Below, in pieces: positions 1 through 9,597 of a stretch of 64,000 bases of DNA. Source of the DNA: an uncultured Bacteroidales bacterium (GTDB lineage: Bacteria > Bacteroidota > Bacteroidia > Bacteroidales > F082); contig CALBNV010000101.1 of the NCBI GenBank assembly GCA_937896895.1, positions 3,630 to 67,629 of the forward strand. The letters are read 5' to 3'. Position numbers and translations under genes: made by a program. The first letter of the stretch is position 1. Every line of letters begins with the position of its first letter. Below the pieces are notes generated by a model. That model was not told the origin of the DNA. It searched no databases and was given only the letters and a program-made list of their open reading frames with translations.

Positions 1-2163
1 GAGGAAGAAAGAGAAGTCAAAGCGGAGGCCGATGCCCATGTCCATTGCAAGTTGTTTGTAGAATGTGTCGAATTTGAATTCGCTGTTGGGAAGAGCCTCG
101 TTAGGCTGCGAGTTCCAGATGTTACCGATGTCAACGAAGACGGCACTGTTAAGAAATCCATAAATCGGGAAACGGTATTCCGCGTTAAATTCAAGCTGGA
201 TGTTGCCGAATCGTTCGTCATTTCCCGTGAAGTCATCGCTGTAACTGCCAGGGCCGAGTTGTCTGTATGGCCAGCCTCTCATGCCGTTGGCGCCGCCGCC
301 ATAGTAGTTCTTTTCAAAGGGCATGTCCTTGGAGTTTCCGTAAGGGATGCCGTAGCCGCCCATCATCCTGAAGGCGAAGTTGCCGAAATTGATATAATGA
401 TAGTATCTGAATTCCATGCCGAGCTTTATGTATTGGGCGTATCTTATGCCGAAAATCTCGTGATAATCATCGACTTTTGTGGTTAGTGAACTGTTGTTTA
501 ACAGTGAAAGAAGGTTGCCTGATGTCTCAACGTCTGCCTTTATGTAAAAGAAATTGTTTGAGAAATTGATATTCTGATTGCTGAAGATGTAAGAGTAACT
601 CAAGCCGCCGATGAAGTGACTCGTGTATTGGTCTTTAAGCCGACGGTTGGATTCGTTTTCGAGCAGCGACTTGAAGATGTCGGATTGGTCAACTTTGACG
701 GTGTTCAGGTTTATCGGTGTGAGGATGTGCCGTGATTTCTCGCTTGTCATCCAGTTGTAGCCGAAACTCGCCATTATTGTCTGACGCCGGTACAATGGTC
801 TTGTCCTGGTATCGTAACCGGCTGATATTGTGGTTTTTGGCAGATATTCCTGTACAAAATGCCGCATTCTTAAAGGACCTAAGAAACGAGGGAAGGACAG
901 GTTCGTCTCAACGCCAAATTCACGCCCGTGAAAATGTCCGTCAGAACTGATGAGTTTGTCTGTCGAGATAAACTGATAGCCGCCTTTAAGCTTGACATTC
1001 AGCACTTCAGAACCGTGAAAGATGTTGTTGTTCCTGTAAGTCACACTGCCTAACGCACCGAAGTTTCCGCCGGAGTTGGTGCCTTCAATCTGTAAGGTGT
1101 AGGAATTTGTTTTGCCTTTCTTGAGAAATATATTGCAGTTCAGGTGCCTGACAGTGTCATCTGGAGAGCTCGACAAGGTGTCAAAACGGATGGTTGTGGC
1201 GGCGTATATCGGGAGTTTGCCGAGCGACCTGTATGTCTGTGTGACTTTCTTCAGACAGTATTCTTCGCCGGGATGCAGCTGGACAATCTGGTTGAAGGTT
1301 TTTTTTCTGATCTTCGGGTCGCCGTGACAGACAAAGTTAAAGGTGATGTCGTCCGTTTTCTTGCCGATGTTGAAAGTGTGCATCGTCGTGTCTGCCGGCA
1401 ATCTGTTTCCCTGTTTGTAATCCGGATAGATGAAGATGTTGTCAATCAAATATTTGTCGTGTTTGCTGCCGTTGATGCGCATTGTCACGTCAGCTCTTTG
1501 CGACTTGAAGTTGGTGTCAACCTCGAAAATGATGAGGTCGCGCGTGAAATGATAATAACCGTTGTTCCGCAGATGGTTGAGGATGATGTCTCGCTCCTCG
1601 TCCATCGTGTAGGCGTTGTAGTTGTCCCCCGTCTTTACCGGCAGCTTATCTTCTATCTCCTTGATTTGCCGTGCGATGGCATCATCAGCAATCTTGTAAT
1701 ATATGTTTTTGATTTTGTACGGCTTAGACGGATGAATCGTATATGTCACCCTCGCTCTTTTGTCTTTTATCTCGTTCGATGTCTCTATCATTGACTTGAA
1801 AAATCCCATGTCGTTGAGATACGCCTCAATTTCCCTTTTTGATTCCAAAGTCGAAGACTCGCTGAAATAAACAGGTTCATTGCCGATTTTCTCATTTACC
1901 CATTTGTAAAATTTCTTGTCGGTTTTATGCTCGGTTCTGTAATAAATATTGACCATCGGCATCCAACCGAACAGCTGCGGCATGGCATCTTGTGTCAGAT
2001 GTTTGGATATGTCAGAACGGTTCAGCTCATCGTAGTTCTCAGCTATCTTGATTTTGTTTTTGAGTAACAACGACTTACCTTCAGGAACGTATTTCCTGAT
2101 TGAGCAGCTCGACATGATAAAAAGCGAGAGCAATATGAGTATTGTCCTGATAAGTCTTTGCAT
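1..2163 (-). CDS. TamL/BamA-family outer-membrane assembly lipoprotein (3' end outside window)
   Basis: The reading frame is open for all 721 codons from the ATG at 2163 to the window edge, so the C-terminus is missing. The N-terminus is a lipoprotein signal ending in L-F-I-M-S-S-C (Cys about residue 20). POTRA-like sequence follows, then a long barrel region rich in alternating aromatic and polar residues. Near the edge it has the GGANGMRGW signature of Omp85 proteins and an approach to the final barrel strands (GIGLRFDFSFF). Omp85 proteins insert beta-barrels into the outer membrane; the lipid-anchored TamA-like form is called TamL in Bacteroidota. A TATCTTTG box on the minus strand lies at 2176-2183, just upstream. 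The family is clear; TamL versus a BamA paralogue is inferred from the lipobox. Confidence 0.85.
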   Translation of the reverse strand, partial: MQRLIRTILILLSLFIMSSCSIRKYVPEGKSLLLKNKIKIAENYDELNRSDISKHLTQDAMPQLFGWMPMVNIYYRTEHKTDKKFYKWVNEKIGNEPVYFSESSTLESKREIEAYLNDMGFFKSMIETSNEIKDKRARVTYTIHPSKPYKIKNIYYKIADDAIARQIKEIEDKLPVKTGDNYNAYTMDEERDIILNHLRNNGYYHFTRDLIIFEVDTNFKSQRADVTMRINGSKHDKYLIDNIFIYPDYKQGNRLPADTTMHTFNIGKKTDDITFNFVCHGDPKIRKKTFNQIVQLHPGEEYCLKKVTQTYRSLGKLPIYAATTIRFDTLSSSPDDTVRHLNCNIFLKKGKTNSYTLQIEGTNSGGNFGALGSVTYRNNNIFHGSEVLNVKLKGGYQFISTDKLISSDGHFHGREFGVETNLSFPRFLGPLRMRHFVQEYLPKTTISAGYDTRTRPLYRRQTIMASFGYNWMTSEKSRHILTPINLNTVKVDQSDIFKSLLENESNRRLKDQYTSHFIGGLSYSYIFSNQNINFSNNFFYIKADVETSGNLLSLLNNSSLTTKVDDYHEIFGIRYAQYIKLGMEFRYYHYINFGNFAFRMMGGYGIPYGNSKDMPFEKNYYGGGANGMRGWPYRQLGPGSYSDDFTGNDERFGNIQLEFNAEYRFPIYGFLNSAVFVDIGNIWNSQPNEALPNSEFKFDTFYKQLAMDMGIGLRFDFSFFL

Positions 2164-2233
2164 AAAAATTGGTTGCAAAGATAACATATTTTTCAATGTG
2201 ATGCCCTGAAATATTTGGAATGTCACATTGATT

Positions 2234-3520
2234 TTATATGATTTCGGCCACGGTGAAATTGCTTCCGCCGATGAAGACGATGTCATCGAAATGGGCGTTG
2301 TTCAGCGCTGACTTGTAGGCGTGTTGCACCGACTCACAGACGTTGCCGCGGAGTCCGGCTTTAAACGCCTTCTCTGCAAGGATGTTGGCGTCGAGGCCTC
2401 TCGGGATGTCGGCTTTGCAGAAATAATACTCGGCGTAATGTGGCAGGAGGCCAAGGATCCCGTCGATGTCTTTGTCGTTAACACAGCCCAAGACGAAATG
2501 TAACTTATTGAACGACATATCGTTGAGCTGCGCCACTATTTCTTTTATCCCGCCGATGTTATGACCGGTGTCGGCTATTACCATAGGTGTTTTGTTCAGA
2601 ATCTGCCACCTGCCCATGAGGTTTGTGTTTCTGATGACGTTTTCAAGACCGGAGATGATTTCGTCGTTGCTGATGCCGAATTTATCTCTGAGCAAGTCGA
2701 TGGCGCATATTATCGTCGCAAGGTTTTTCTTCTGATAATGTCCGAGCAGCGGATATTTAACCGCTTCCATCAGCAGCTCGCTGTTCTTCCAGATGTCAAA
2801 TTCCTGATAATCAAGAGAGTCGATGTGTATTTTGTCGCAATCGAAAATCTGGTCGGCGAAATATATCGGTGAGTTGCCGTCGTTTGCTTTGTTGATGAAG
2901 ACGTGTTTTATTTCGGCTTGTGTCTCGCCGATGACCACCGGCGTGCCTGGCTTGATGATGCCGGCTTTTTCTGTTGCAATTTTCTCAAGTGTGTCGCCAA
3001 GGAAGTGCATGTGGTCCATCGAGATCTGCGTTATGATGCTCAGTTCGGGACGTATGACGTTGGTGCAGTCGAGGCGTCCTCCCATGCCTACCTCAATGAT
3101 TGCTATATCGACTTTCTCTTTGGCGAAATAGTCGAACGCCATTCCTGTCGCCATCTCGAAGAACGAAAGCTGCATTTTTTCCATCTGTTCTTTATGTTCT
3201 GCGACGAAATCGATGACATTCTGTTCAGGAATCATCATGCCGTTGATGCGGATGCGCTCGCGGTAGTCGTGAAGATGCGGCGAGGTGTAAAGTCCGGTCT
3301 TGAAGCCGTGTTCCTGAAATATCGAGGCCAAGGTGTGTGATGTGGTGCCTTTGCCGTTGGTCCCGGCGACGTGGATGGTCTTGAATTTGTTTTGCGGGTT
3401 GTCTAATATGTTAAGCAGCTCGATTGTGTTGTGGAGGTCGGCTTTGTATGCCTGCGCTCCAATCAGTTGATACATTGGAAGTTGGTTAAACATCCAGTTT
3501 GTCGTATCTGCGTAGTTCAT
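2234..3520 (-). CDS. folC: Bifunctional folylpolyglutamate synthase/dihydrofolate synthase
   Basis: A 428-residue Mur-ligase-fold enzyme that adds glutamate to dihydropteroate or folates using ATP. The P-loop GTNGKGTT is at residues 53-60, followed by the family pattern of a YTSPHL segment, an EVGMGGRLDCTN segment and a C-terminal ADTGHN segment, all as expected for FolC. Its start codon overlaps the stop of the upstream TonB-like gene as ATGA (3517-3520), so the two are probably translationally coupled. It is the last gene of the exbB-exbD-tonB-folC run; the function itself is housekeeping. Confidence 0.95.
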   Translation of the reverse strand: MNYADTTNWMFNQLPMYQLIGAQAYKADLHNTIELLNILDNPQNKFKTIHVAGTNGKGTTSHTLASIFQEHGFKTGLYTSPHLHDYRERIRINGMMIPEQNVIDFVAEHKEQMEKMQLSFFEMATGMAFDYFAKEKVDIAIIEVGMGGRLDCTNVIRPELSIITQISMDHMHFLGDTLEKIATEKAGIIKPGTPVVIGETQAEIKHVFINKANDGNSPIYFADQIFDCDKIHIDSLDYQEFDIWKNSELLMEAVKYPLLGHYQKKNLATIICAIDLLRDKFGISNDEIISGLENVIRNTNLMGRWQILNKTPMVIADTGHNIGGIKEIVAQLNDMSFNKLHFVLGCVNDKDIDGILGLLPHYAEYYFCKADIPRGLDANILAEKAFKAGLRGNVCESVQHAYKSALNNAHFDDIVFIGGSNFTVAEII

Positions 3521-4242
3521 TGTCTTATTATGAAATTGTATGTTATTGTTCCTTTCTGTAACTCTGCGGCGTTGCTGTCGGGTGTGAACATCGCCGACAT
3601 CGCGGCGTTTCTCGCCATCTCGCGCATCGTGGCGTTAGTGATGTTTGTGCCTTTGCCTATTTCTGCTTTCCTGACGTGACCGTCACGGTCAACCCAAATG
3701 TCAACGACGACTTTGCCTTCCTCGCTGAAGTTGGTGTCAGGTGAGGGGAGGTGTTTCGCCCCGCGGCCTCCGAGAGAATAAGACGGGCCGCCGCCACTGC
3801 CGCCTTGACCTGTATAGTTGCCGCTGTCGGCGGCGCCGTTGGGATTGCCTTGGTCGCCGGGTTGTCCTGTCGCACCTTGCGATGCCGTCGGCACGTCGTT
3901 CTTTTTAGGTTTAAATAAAGCCTTTTGATTTACAACAGGTTGCGGTTTTTCAACCGGCTTCGGTTCGTCGATGGCCGGTGCCTCTTCAGTGTCTTGTTTT
4001 ATGACATCATCAACCTCTTGCGGCTTTGGCGCGTGCTGTTCCGCAACAGGCTTCGTTGGCCTTGGAGGCTGATTGTCGCCCATGCCTTGGTTGTACATTC
4101 CGAGGTTCACCTCCACGCCGGCCTCGCCGGGAAGCGGCAGGGGAGTGGTGAACGCCATCAGCAACAACAGCGCTGCGACAGCGGCGTGAACCAAAACGGT
4201 GACTGCCAACGCAATGGTCTTATTTCTTCTCTCTCTCGTCAT
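3517..4242 (-). CDS. TonB-like energy transducer
   Basis: A 241-residue protein with one N-terminal membrane segment (about residues 10-30), a long Pro/Lys/Glu-rich periplasmic linker, a Gly-rich stretch and a C-terminal TonB domain (about 165-241, with VVVDIWVDRDGHV). It should carry proton-motive force from ExbB/ExbD to outer-membrane receptors. The gene starts 2 bases after the exbD stop and overlaps folC by 4 bases, so the three-component motor is one transcription unit with folC. The internal Gly/Ser-rich part is low complexity. TonB versus TolA-like function cannot be separated from sequence alone, but the C-terminal domain is TonB-type. Confidence 0.9.
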   Translation of the reverse strand: MTRERRNKTIALAVTVLVHAAVAALLLLMAFTTPLPLPGEAGVEVNLGMYNQGMGDNQPPRPTKPVAEQHAPKPQEVDDVIKQDTEEAPAIDEPKPVEKPQPVVNQKALFKPKKNDVPTASQGATGQPGDQGNPNGAADSGNYTGQGGSGGGPSYSLGGRGAKHLPSPDTNFSEEGKVVVDIWVDRDGHVRKAEIGKGTNITNATMREMARNAAMSAMFTPDSNAAELQKGTITYNFIIRQ

Positions 4243-4244
4243 TT

Positions 4245-4673
4245 TTATTTCTTCGATGATGTGGCAAGTAGTACCTTGTGATTCTGATTTGTCGCGTTGT
4301 TGATGTTGTTTACGGCATCAATGACGTTTACAACATATTGAACCTCAACGGTTTTGTCCGAGCGTACCACGACAGTGCCTTCCGTCGTTCCGGCAAGGGC
4401 GATGGCAATTTCCGACTCAAGCCGGCCTTCGTCAACGGCCTTGGCGTCACCTTTTTTGGTGCCTATATGGTAATTGTTGCTGCTGTCGATATAAACTGTC
4501 ACTGTCTGTTTCGCCATGGTGCGGCTGCTGCTTTGCGGAAGCAACATCTTGATGGCGTTGGGGGCCACCAATGTCGATGTCAGCATGAAGAAGATAAGCA
4601 GCAGAAACACCAAGTCGGACATCGACGAGGAGTTGAAGTCGGCTTTTCTTTGGTTTCTTCTCTTTAGTGCCAT
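4245..4673 (-). CDS. exbD: ExbD/TolR-family biopolymer transport protein
   Basis: A 142-residue protein with a short cytoplasmic N-terminus, one membrane helix (about residues 20-40) and a periplasmic domain. The helix contains the SDLVFLLLIFFMLTS stretch, whose conserved Asp is the proton-binding residue of the ExbD/TolR family. The C-terminal domain ends in a VRSDKTVEVQYVVNVID pattern typical of ExbD. It lies between exbB and the TonB-like gene with only a few bases of spacing, as expected for an inner-membrane stator complex. Confidence 0.93.
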   Translation of the reverse strand: MALKRRNQRKADFNSSSMSDLVFLLLIFFMLTSTLVAPNAIKMLLPQSSSRTMAKQTVTVYIDSSNNYHIGTKKGDAKAVDEGRLESEIAIALAGTTEGTVVVRSDKTVEVQYVVNVIDAVNNINNATNQNHKVLLATSSKK

Positions 4674-4679
4674 GACTGT

Positions 4680-5366
4680 TTATTTTACCGGTTCGTTCAA
4701 GACATCCATAAACTCAATGCTCTTTGATTCTAGCAGGTTCACCACCTTATCTATCTGAGAGACAAGCACATTGTAGAAGATGAACGCTACGATGCCGACG
4801 ATGAGGCCGCCGACAGTTGTCACCATGGCTTGGTATATGCCGGTTGAGAGCAGTTCGATGTCAATGTTGTTGCCGGCCATCGACATGTCGTAAAACGCCC
4901 GTATCATTCCGATTACGGTGCCGAGGAAGCCGAGCATCGGGCCGGCGCCTGAAATCATCGCGAGGATAGCGACACCTTTTTCAAGTGTGCTGACCTCAAG
5001 ATTGCCGACGTTTTCGACCGCTGTCTGGATGTCGTTCAGCGGCTTTCCGATTCTCGAGATGCCTTTCTCAATCATCCTTGAGAGCGGTGTTGCGGTCTTT
5101 TGACACAGCACCTTCGCATCGTTCAGCTTCCCGTCGAGCATGTAATTGCGTATCGTGTCCATAAAGATGTCGTCTTTCTTCGCCGCCTTGTTGATGGTGA
5201 TGAACCTTTCGATGAAGATGTAAACCGCTATCAAAGAAAAGATTCCTAATATCAGCATTATCCAGCCGCCTTGCACGGCGAGCTCCCATAATGACATTCT
5301 CAATTCTGCTGGTTCTGTAACTGCCTCTGTTGCAGGTACTTGTAATAAAATGCTCAGTAGATTCAT
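4680..5366 (-). CDS. exbB: ExbB/TolQ/MotA-family proton channel
   Basis: A 228-residue membrane protein with an N-terminal helix (about residues 30-52), a cytoplasmic loop, and two C-terminal helices containing the family signature GPMLGFLGTVIGMI and TTVGGLIVGIVAFI. It forms the proton channel of the TonB motor with ExbD. It is the first gene of the exbB-exbD-tonB-folC unit. The N-terminus before the first helix (T/E-rich) is ordinary for Bacteroidota homologues. Confidence 0.93.
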   Translation of the reverse strand: MNLLSILLQVPATEAVTEPAELRMSLWELAVQGGWIMLILGIFSLIAVYIFIERFITINKAAKKDDIFMDTIRNYMLDGKLNDAKVLCQKTATPLSRMIEKGISRIGKPLNDIQTAVENVGNLEVSTLEKGVAILAMISGAGPMLGFLGTVIGMIRAFYDMSMAGNNIDIELLSTGIYQAMVTTVGGLIVGIVAFIFYNVLVSQIDKVVNLLESKSIEFMDVLNEPVK

Positions 5367-5408
5367 ATTGTGTGTTTTGATTTTAAAAACTTAAAACTTC
5401 GTAAAATA

Positions 5409-6503
5409 TTATTCATTAATTGAAAAAATACGCTTGCTGACATTGAAGATGCGTCCTGAACAAGAATCGCTGTCGGCTCCTGTCACAGACTTTAAGACAT
5501 TGATTTCGTTGCGCTTACGCAGAAGCCCGAGGAAAGCGAATATCAAGGCTTCTTTGTAGTCGATGATGTCGTTGTCTGGAATTACGATTTCGTGTCTTGT
5601 GTTCGCCTGAATCCTTTCGACCAAGAATTTGTTCTTTGCGCCTCCACCTGTGATGAGCATCTTGCCAACAGGTTGGTTTTCAATAGATTTCCCGACTTGT
5701 ACGGCGATGTGTTCGACAAATGTCGCCAGCATGTCTTGTGTTGAAATGCGATGTGACGCCTGAACGAGCAGCGGCTTGATGTTTTCCTCGAAAAATTCGC
5801 GTCCCAGCGATTTCGGTGGTTTCTGTGTGAAATACTGATGGGTGTTGAGTTTTTCAAGCAGTTGGTTGTCAATGACACCGCTGCGGGCGATTAAGCCGTC
5901 TCTGTCGAATTGGGCATCTGAATCAGCTAATCCCGCCAAATGGTTCAACGCTTGGTTGGCGATGCAGATGTCGTATGCAATGCGTTGGCCGTCAATGTCA
6001 TACGAGACATTCGCAATCCCTCCGATGTTAAGACATAATGGATAGTCCGAGAACAGGAGCTTGTCGCCGATTGGGACGAGCGGCGCCCCTTGTCCGCCTT
6101 TCAGCACATCTTCAGTCCTGAAGTCATTGATGACCTCCACTCTGCATGTGTCGGCAAGTGCTTGACCGTCACCGATTTGCAGCGTATATCGCTCCTGCGG
6201 GCGGTGAAAGATGGTATGTCCGTGTGAGGCCACAATCTCAGGCTTGAGGTTGTGTCTGTCTATGAATGCCTTTGTCACATCTCCGAGCAGTTTGCCATAT
6301 CTGACATCAAGGTCGTGTAGCTCATCCGATGACATGTAGTACGCTTCTGAAAGCTGTTGTTTCCAACCGGCATCGTATTCAAAACTATCTTTGGCGATAA
6401 TCTTGAAGCGCCATTCACCGTCATTCCAGAAATCAACGTCAACCATATCAATGCCATCAAGCGAACTGCCCGACATCAAACCGATTACATTCACGTTCCC
6501 CAT
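5409..6503 (-). CDS. anmK: Anhydro-N-acetylmuramic acid kinase
   Basis: A 364-residue sugar kinase that phosphorylates and opens 1,6-anhydro-MurNAc to MurNAc-6-phosphate for cell-wall recycling. It starts with the hallmark LMSGSSLDGIDMV (residues 9-21), has the acid/sugar-binding segment VASHGHTIFHRP, the NIGGIAN segment and a C-terminal ITGGGAKN nucleotide-binding segment. Length matches the family. It sits downstream of murF on the same strand, consistent with a peptidoglycan theme. The 62-base gap to murF is filled by a short-word repeat tract. Confidence 0.95.
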   Translation of the reverse strand: MGNVNVIGLMSGSSLDGIDMVDVDFWNDGEWRFKIIAKDSFEYDAGWKQQLSEAYYMSSDELHDLDVRYGKLLGDVTKAFIDRHNLKPEIVASHGHTIFHRPQERYTLQIGDGQALADTCRVEVINDFRTEDVLKGGQGAPLVPIGDKLLFSDYPLCLNIGGIANVSYDIDGQRIAYDICIANQALNHLAGLADSDAQFDRDGLIARSGVIDNQLLEKLNTHQYFTQKPPKSLGREFFEENIKPLLVQASHRISTQDMLATFVEHIAVQVGKSIENQPVGKMLITGGGAKNKFLVERIQANTRHEIVIPDNDIIDYKEALIFAFLGLLRKRNEINVLKSVTGADSDSCSGRIFNVSKRIFSINE

Positions 6504-6510
6504 ATCCTTT

Positions 6511-6568
6511 AAACCTAAATACCTAAATAGCCAATAGCCAATAACTAATCGCTAACAGCTAACAGCTA
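6511..6568. repeat. Short-word repeat tract ending in the murF stop codon
   Basis: Words such as AATAGCC and AGCTAAC recur between anmK and murF. The murF stop codon (TAG, 6566-6568 on the minus strand) is inside an AGCTAA word, so the tract reaches the end of the coding region. See the other tracts at 16326, 20388, 42597, 46633 and 62900. Confidence 0.75.
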
Positions 6569-7849
6569 AACCACCTCCATCACTTCCCAAAGTTTCATGC
6601 CGTTTGAGCCTTTGACCAAGATGTCCATGCCCTTAATAGGGTGATTTTCGATGTGTTTGCACAAGTCATTGATGTTGTCGAATGTCAGGAATGAACTGTT
6701 TTTGCAAACTTTCTTGAACTCTTGTCCGACAAGAATCACATTGCTGAAACCGAGTTCGTTGATGAGTTCGAAGATTGTTTCATGTTCTTTTTGCGAGTCG
6801 GCGCCGAGTTCACGCATGTCGCCTAAGATGAGCAGGTTGTCTTCCTTGCAGATGTTGCGGAAGTTTCTCACGGCATGGTTCATGCTTGTCGGATTGGCGT
6901 TGTATGCGTCGAGGATAACACGATTTTTATGTGTCTCGACTAATTGTGAACGTCCGTTTGTCGGCGTGTATGCTGAGATGGCATTATGCATATCGTAAAT
7001 GTCAATCCCGAAACGCCATCCTATCGCAATTGCTGCCATCACGTTGCTGAAATTGTATTCGCCTATAAGTTTTGTGTCAAATTCGTGCCAACAATGAGAA
7101 ACTTTCAGAAACGGATTCGCCGAAACAAAATCTCCATTGATGGTTGAATTGCTGTTGCCTCCGTAGGTTATTTTTGGCATGTCGCCTGATAAATCCATAA
7201 GAAGCCTGTCGTCTTTGCTTACAAACAACATTCCGTCATGTTCGTGGACGTATTGGTACAACTCGAATTTTGTTTTAATGATTTCTTCGTAACTTCCGAA
7301 CCCTTCGAGATGCGCTCTGCCAATATTAGTGATTATTCCTATGGTTGGTTGTGCTATTTCGGCAAGTTGTCTTATCTCACCAGGATGATTGGCACCCATC
7401 TCAACGACGGCTATCTCTGTCTCTGGCTTGATTCTCAACACCGTGAGCGGGACACCGAGATGGTTGTTGAAGTTGCCCTGTGTGTAAACGATGTTGTATT
7501 TTGTCAACAGGACTGTGGCAATAAGTTCTTTTGTTGTTGTCTTCCCGTTGGTTCCGGTTATGCCAATCACAGGGATGTCAAGGCTCTCGCGGTGGTGTTT
7601 TGCAAGTTGTTGCAATGTCTTGAGGCTGTCTTCGACGACGAATAGTCGTTCATGCCGGGGAAGGTCTTGCCGGTCGGCGATGACACATGCGGCGATGCCG
7701 TCTTCCGCGGCTTTGTATGCGAAGTCATTGCCGTCGAAATGTTCTCCTTTAAGTGCGACGAAAACGCAGTCTTTTGTGATGCAGCGGCTGTCGGTCGTAA
7801 CTGTGTATGACTTCGTGTATTGTTGATATATTTTTTCTATGTTTTCCAT
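6566..7849 (-). CDS. murF: UDP-N-acetylmuramoyl-tripeptide--D-alanyl-D-alanine ligase
   Basis: A 427-residue Mur ligase that attaches D-Ala-D-Ala to the muropeptide precursor. An N-terminal uridine-binding domain (about 1-85) is followed by the P-loop GTNGKTTT (99-106), a VEMGANHPGEI segment and a C-terminal domain with the DAYNANPTSM motif typical of MurF. It lies downstream of gldJ, an arrangement known in other Bacteroidota, but a terminator-like hairpin at 7857-7882 separates the two. Confidence 0.96.
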   Translation of the reverse strand: MENIEKIYQQYTKSYTVTTDSRCITKDCVFVALKGEHFDGNDFAYKAAEDGIAACVIADRQDLPRHERLFVVEDSLKTLQQLAKHHRESLDIPVIGITGTNGKTTTKELIATVLLTKYNIVYTQGNFNNHLGVPLTVLRIKPETEIAVVEMGANHPGEIRQLAEIAQPTIGIITNIGRAHLEGFGSYEEIIKTKFELYQYVHEHDGMLFVSKDDRLLMDLSGDMPKITYGGNSNSTINGDFVSANPFLKVSHCWHEFDTKLIGEYNFSNVMAAIAIGWRFGIDIYDMHNAISAYTPTNGRSQLVETHKNRVILDAYNANPTSMNHAVRNFRNICKEDNLLILGDMRELGADSQKEHETIFELINELGFSNVILVGQEFKKVCKNSSFLTFDNINDLCKHIENHPIKGMDILVKGSNGMKLWEVMEVV

Positions 7850-7856
7850 GTTGAAT

Positions 7857-7882
7857 AAAAAAAGCCGCCAGAAATGACGGCT
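7857..7882 (-). terminator. Rho-independent terminator after gldJ
   Basis: On the minus strand an 8-bp stem (AGCCGTCA/TGGCGGCT, one G-U pair, loop TTTC) is followed at once by seven T. It lies between the gldJ stop and the murF start, so it should separate the two transcripts at least in part. Confidence 0.8.
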
Positions 7883-7903
7883 GATTTATAACTTTGTGTT
7901 GAA

Positions 7904-9364
7904 TTATTTCGCCAATGCGCTGCCAATCATGTTCATGGCGCATCTGAAACCAATTGTTGCCGAAGCCTGGTCTTCATCCAGGAAACGTCTCACCGAAGGG
8001 CTGAGGTAATAAGGGCCGTCTGCCCATGAACCGCCTTTGTAAACACGTGACTTGTCTGAGATGAGTGTTGTGACACCATATTCGTACATTTGGTTTGTGT
8101 ATTCGCTCTGTTCGCCGCTGACATTTGTCCAGTCGTTTTGTATCGTTGACATGAAGTCACCGTCGTCATGGTTGATGTTATAGCTGTAGCGGTAGTTCTG
8201 ACGGACAGCGTTCTCTTCTGCTGTTTCCGGAACGTAAACAATCTGTCCGTTTTCATCAACTTCTTTCTTCATGAACATGTTTCCGCGGTAAGGGTTGTGG
8301 TCAGACACGTCTTCGTAAGACATCGGACGATATACGTCAAGCACCCACTCTGACACATTGCCTGACATGTTGAAAAGGCCGTAGTCGTTAGGCCAGTATG
8401 TGTAAACAGGAGCAGGGAATACCGCGCCGTCATTGAGGTTGCCGGCAACACCCATATAGTCGCCGTTTCCTCTCTTGAAGTTCGCCACGAAGCTGCCATA
8501 GTAGTTCTTGGTGTCTGTACGGAGGCCTTCACTGTCCCATGGATACACCCTGCGGTCAGTGATGCGTTCGTTCACTGTGCTTCCTATAAGTCCGAGGGCT
8601 GCATATTCCCATTCGGCTTCCGTGGGGAGACGGTATTTCGGGAGGAGCAATCCGTCCTCCATCTTGACATTGCGTAATCCTGTTTCGCTGTCAGGGTTGA
8701 GATCCTTAAATCCATCTTGAATCACACCATTGTACAGACCCGCAACGTAAGCGTCGGTGCTGAAGTGTGAGTCCTTGGTCTGATTCAAATCAAAGGTGAG
8801 AACGCCGGCATTGATCAGGTTATTCTCGTTGACACGGTCTGAACGCCATAGGGCGTAGTCGTTTGCCTGAAGCCATGACACACCGACGACGGGATAGTCG
8901 CGATATGCAGGGTGGCGGAGATAAACCTCTACCATAGGTTCGTTATATGACATCGAACTGCGCCAGACCAATGTGTCCGGCAACGCGTTCTTGACAATCA
9001 TCGGATAATCCTTGCCGTAAATCCTGTTCATCCAATGGAGATATTCGATATAGTCGAGGTTGCTGATCTCCGTCTGATCCATGTAAAACGACGAGACAGT
9101 GACCTGACGCGGGGTGTTATTCCAATCGTAATAGACATTTTCCTGCGTTCCGCCCATGGTGAACGTGCCACCTTCAATGGCTACGAGGCCAGGACCAACC
9201 ACCTGTTCCGGCGCATCCGTCACATACAATCCACCATAGTTAGGGTCGTTATAACTCCATCCTGTCGTTTTGGAAACCGGAACTTTCTCGCATGAAACAA
9301 ACAAAATACTCCCGCATAAAATCGCGAAAACCGTTGCTAATCTGAAATTTTTACGCATTATCAT
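7904..9364 (-). CDS. gldJ: GldJ-like gliding/type IX secretion lipoprotein (FGE-sulfatase fold)
   Basis: An outer-membrane-associated lipoprotein with a formylglycine-generating-enzyme fold. The start is placed at the ATG at 9364 (486 residues) because a clean lipoprotein signal follows, ending L-F-V-S-C at about residue 25; upstream in-frame codons lack any signal. The FGE-type domain begins with VAIEGGTFTMGG and ends with a GGSWADGPYY segment and a GFRCA segment. GldJ is needed for gliding and type IX secretion and stabilises the GldK/N parts of the machine. The gene is divergent from porU and porV, an order shared with Flavobacterium, which supports GldJ over other FGE-like lipoproteins such as GldK. 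Confidence 0.88.
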   Translation of the reverse strand: MIMRKNFRLATVFAILCGSILFVSCEKVPVSKTTGWSYNDPNYGGLYVTDAPEQVVGPGLVAIEGGTFTMGGTQENVYYDWNNTPRQVTVSSFYMDQTEISNLDYIEYLHWMNRIYGKDYPMIVKNALPDTLVWRSSMSYNEPMVEVYLRHPAYRDYPVVGVSWLQANDYALWRSDRVNENNLINAGVLTFDLNQTKDSHFSTDAYVAGLYNGVIQDGFKDLNPDSETGLRNVKMEDGLLLPKYRLPTEAEWEYAALGLIGSTVNERITDRRVYPWDSEGLRTDTKNYYGSFVANFKRGNGDYMGVAGNLNDGAVFPAPVYTYWPNDYGLFNMSGNVSEWVLDVYRPMSYEDVSDHNPYRGNMFMKKEVDENGQIVYVPETAEENAVRQNYRYSYNINHDDGDFMSTIQNDWTNVSGEQSEYTNQMYEYGVTTLISDKSRVYKGGSWADGPYYLSPSVRRFLDEDQASATIGFRCAMNMIGSALAK

Positions 9365-9571
9365 TGTGTTTTTTGTTACTCGATCAAAACTCGGAAAACG
9401 TTGTATTATTGTGTTTTCCATCAAAAATGTGTCTTTTCCTACGGACGCATTTTTTGCGGTGCAATTATACAACTTTTATTTGAAAGTCCGTGTTTTTTTT
9501 TGAAAAATTTTTTACGCGTGAATGTTGCAATATTAATTTGATGAAAACGTTCTGCAAAACAAAGAAATTTG

Positions 9572-9579
9572 TATTTTTG
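9572..9579 (+). promoter_or_regulatory. Candidate -7 box of the porU promoter
   Basis: TATTTTTG followed by C matches the Bacteroidota -7 consensus TAnnTTTG and sits 18 bases before the chosen porU ATG. No convincing -33 TTG was found at 19-21 bases, so this rests on the -7 box and its position. Confidence 0.5.
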
Positions 9580-9597
9580 CAGACTTTTGTTATCGGT

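Noticed and set aside
1144..1794. A 216-codon plus-strand frame in the first 2 kb
   Set aside because: Antisense to the continuous TamL/BamA-like frame, which has a lipobox and Omp85 signature.
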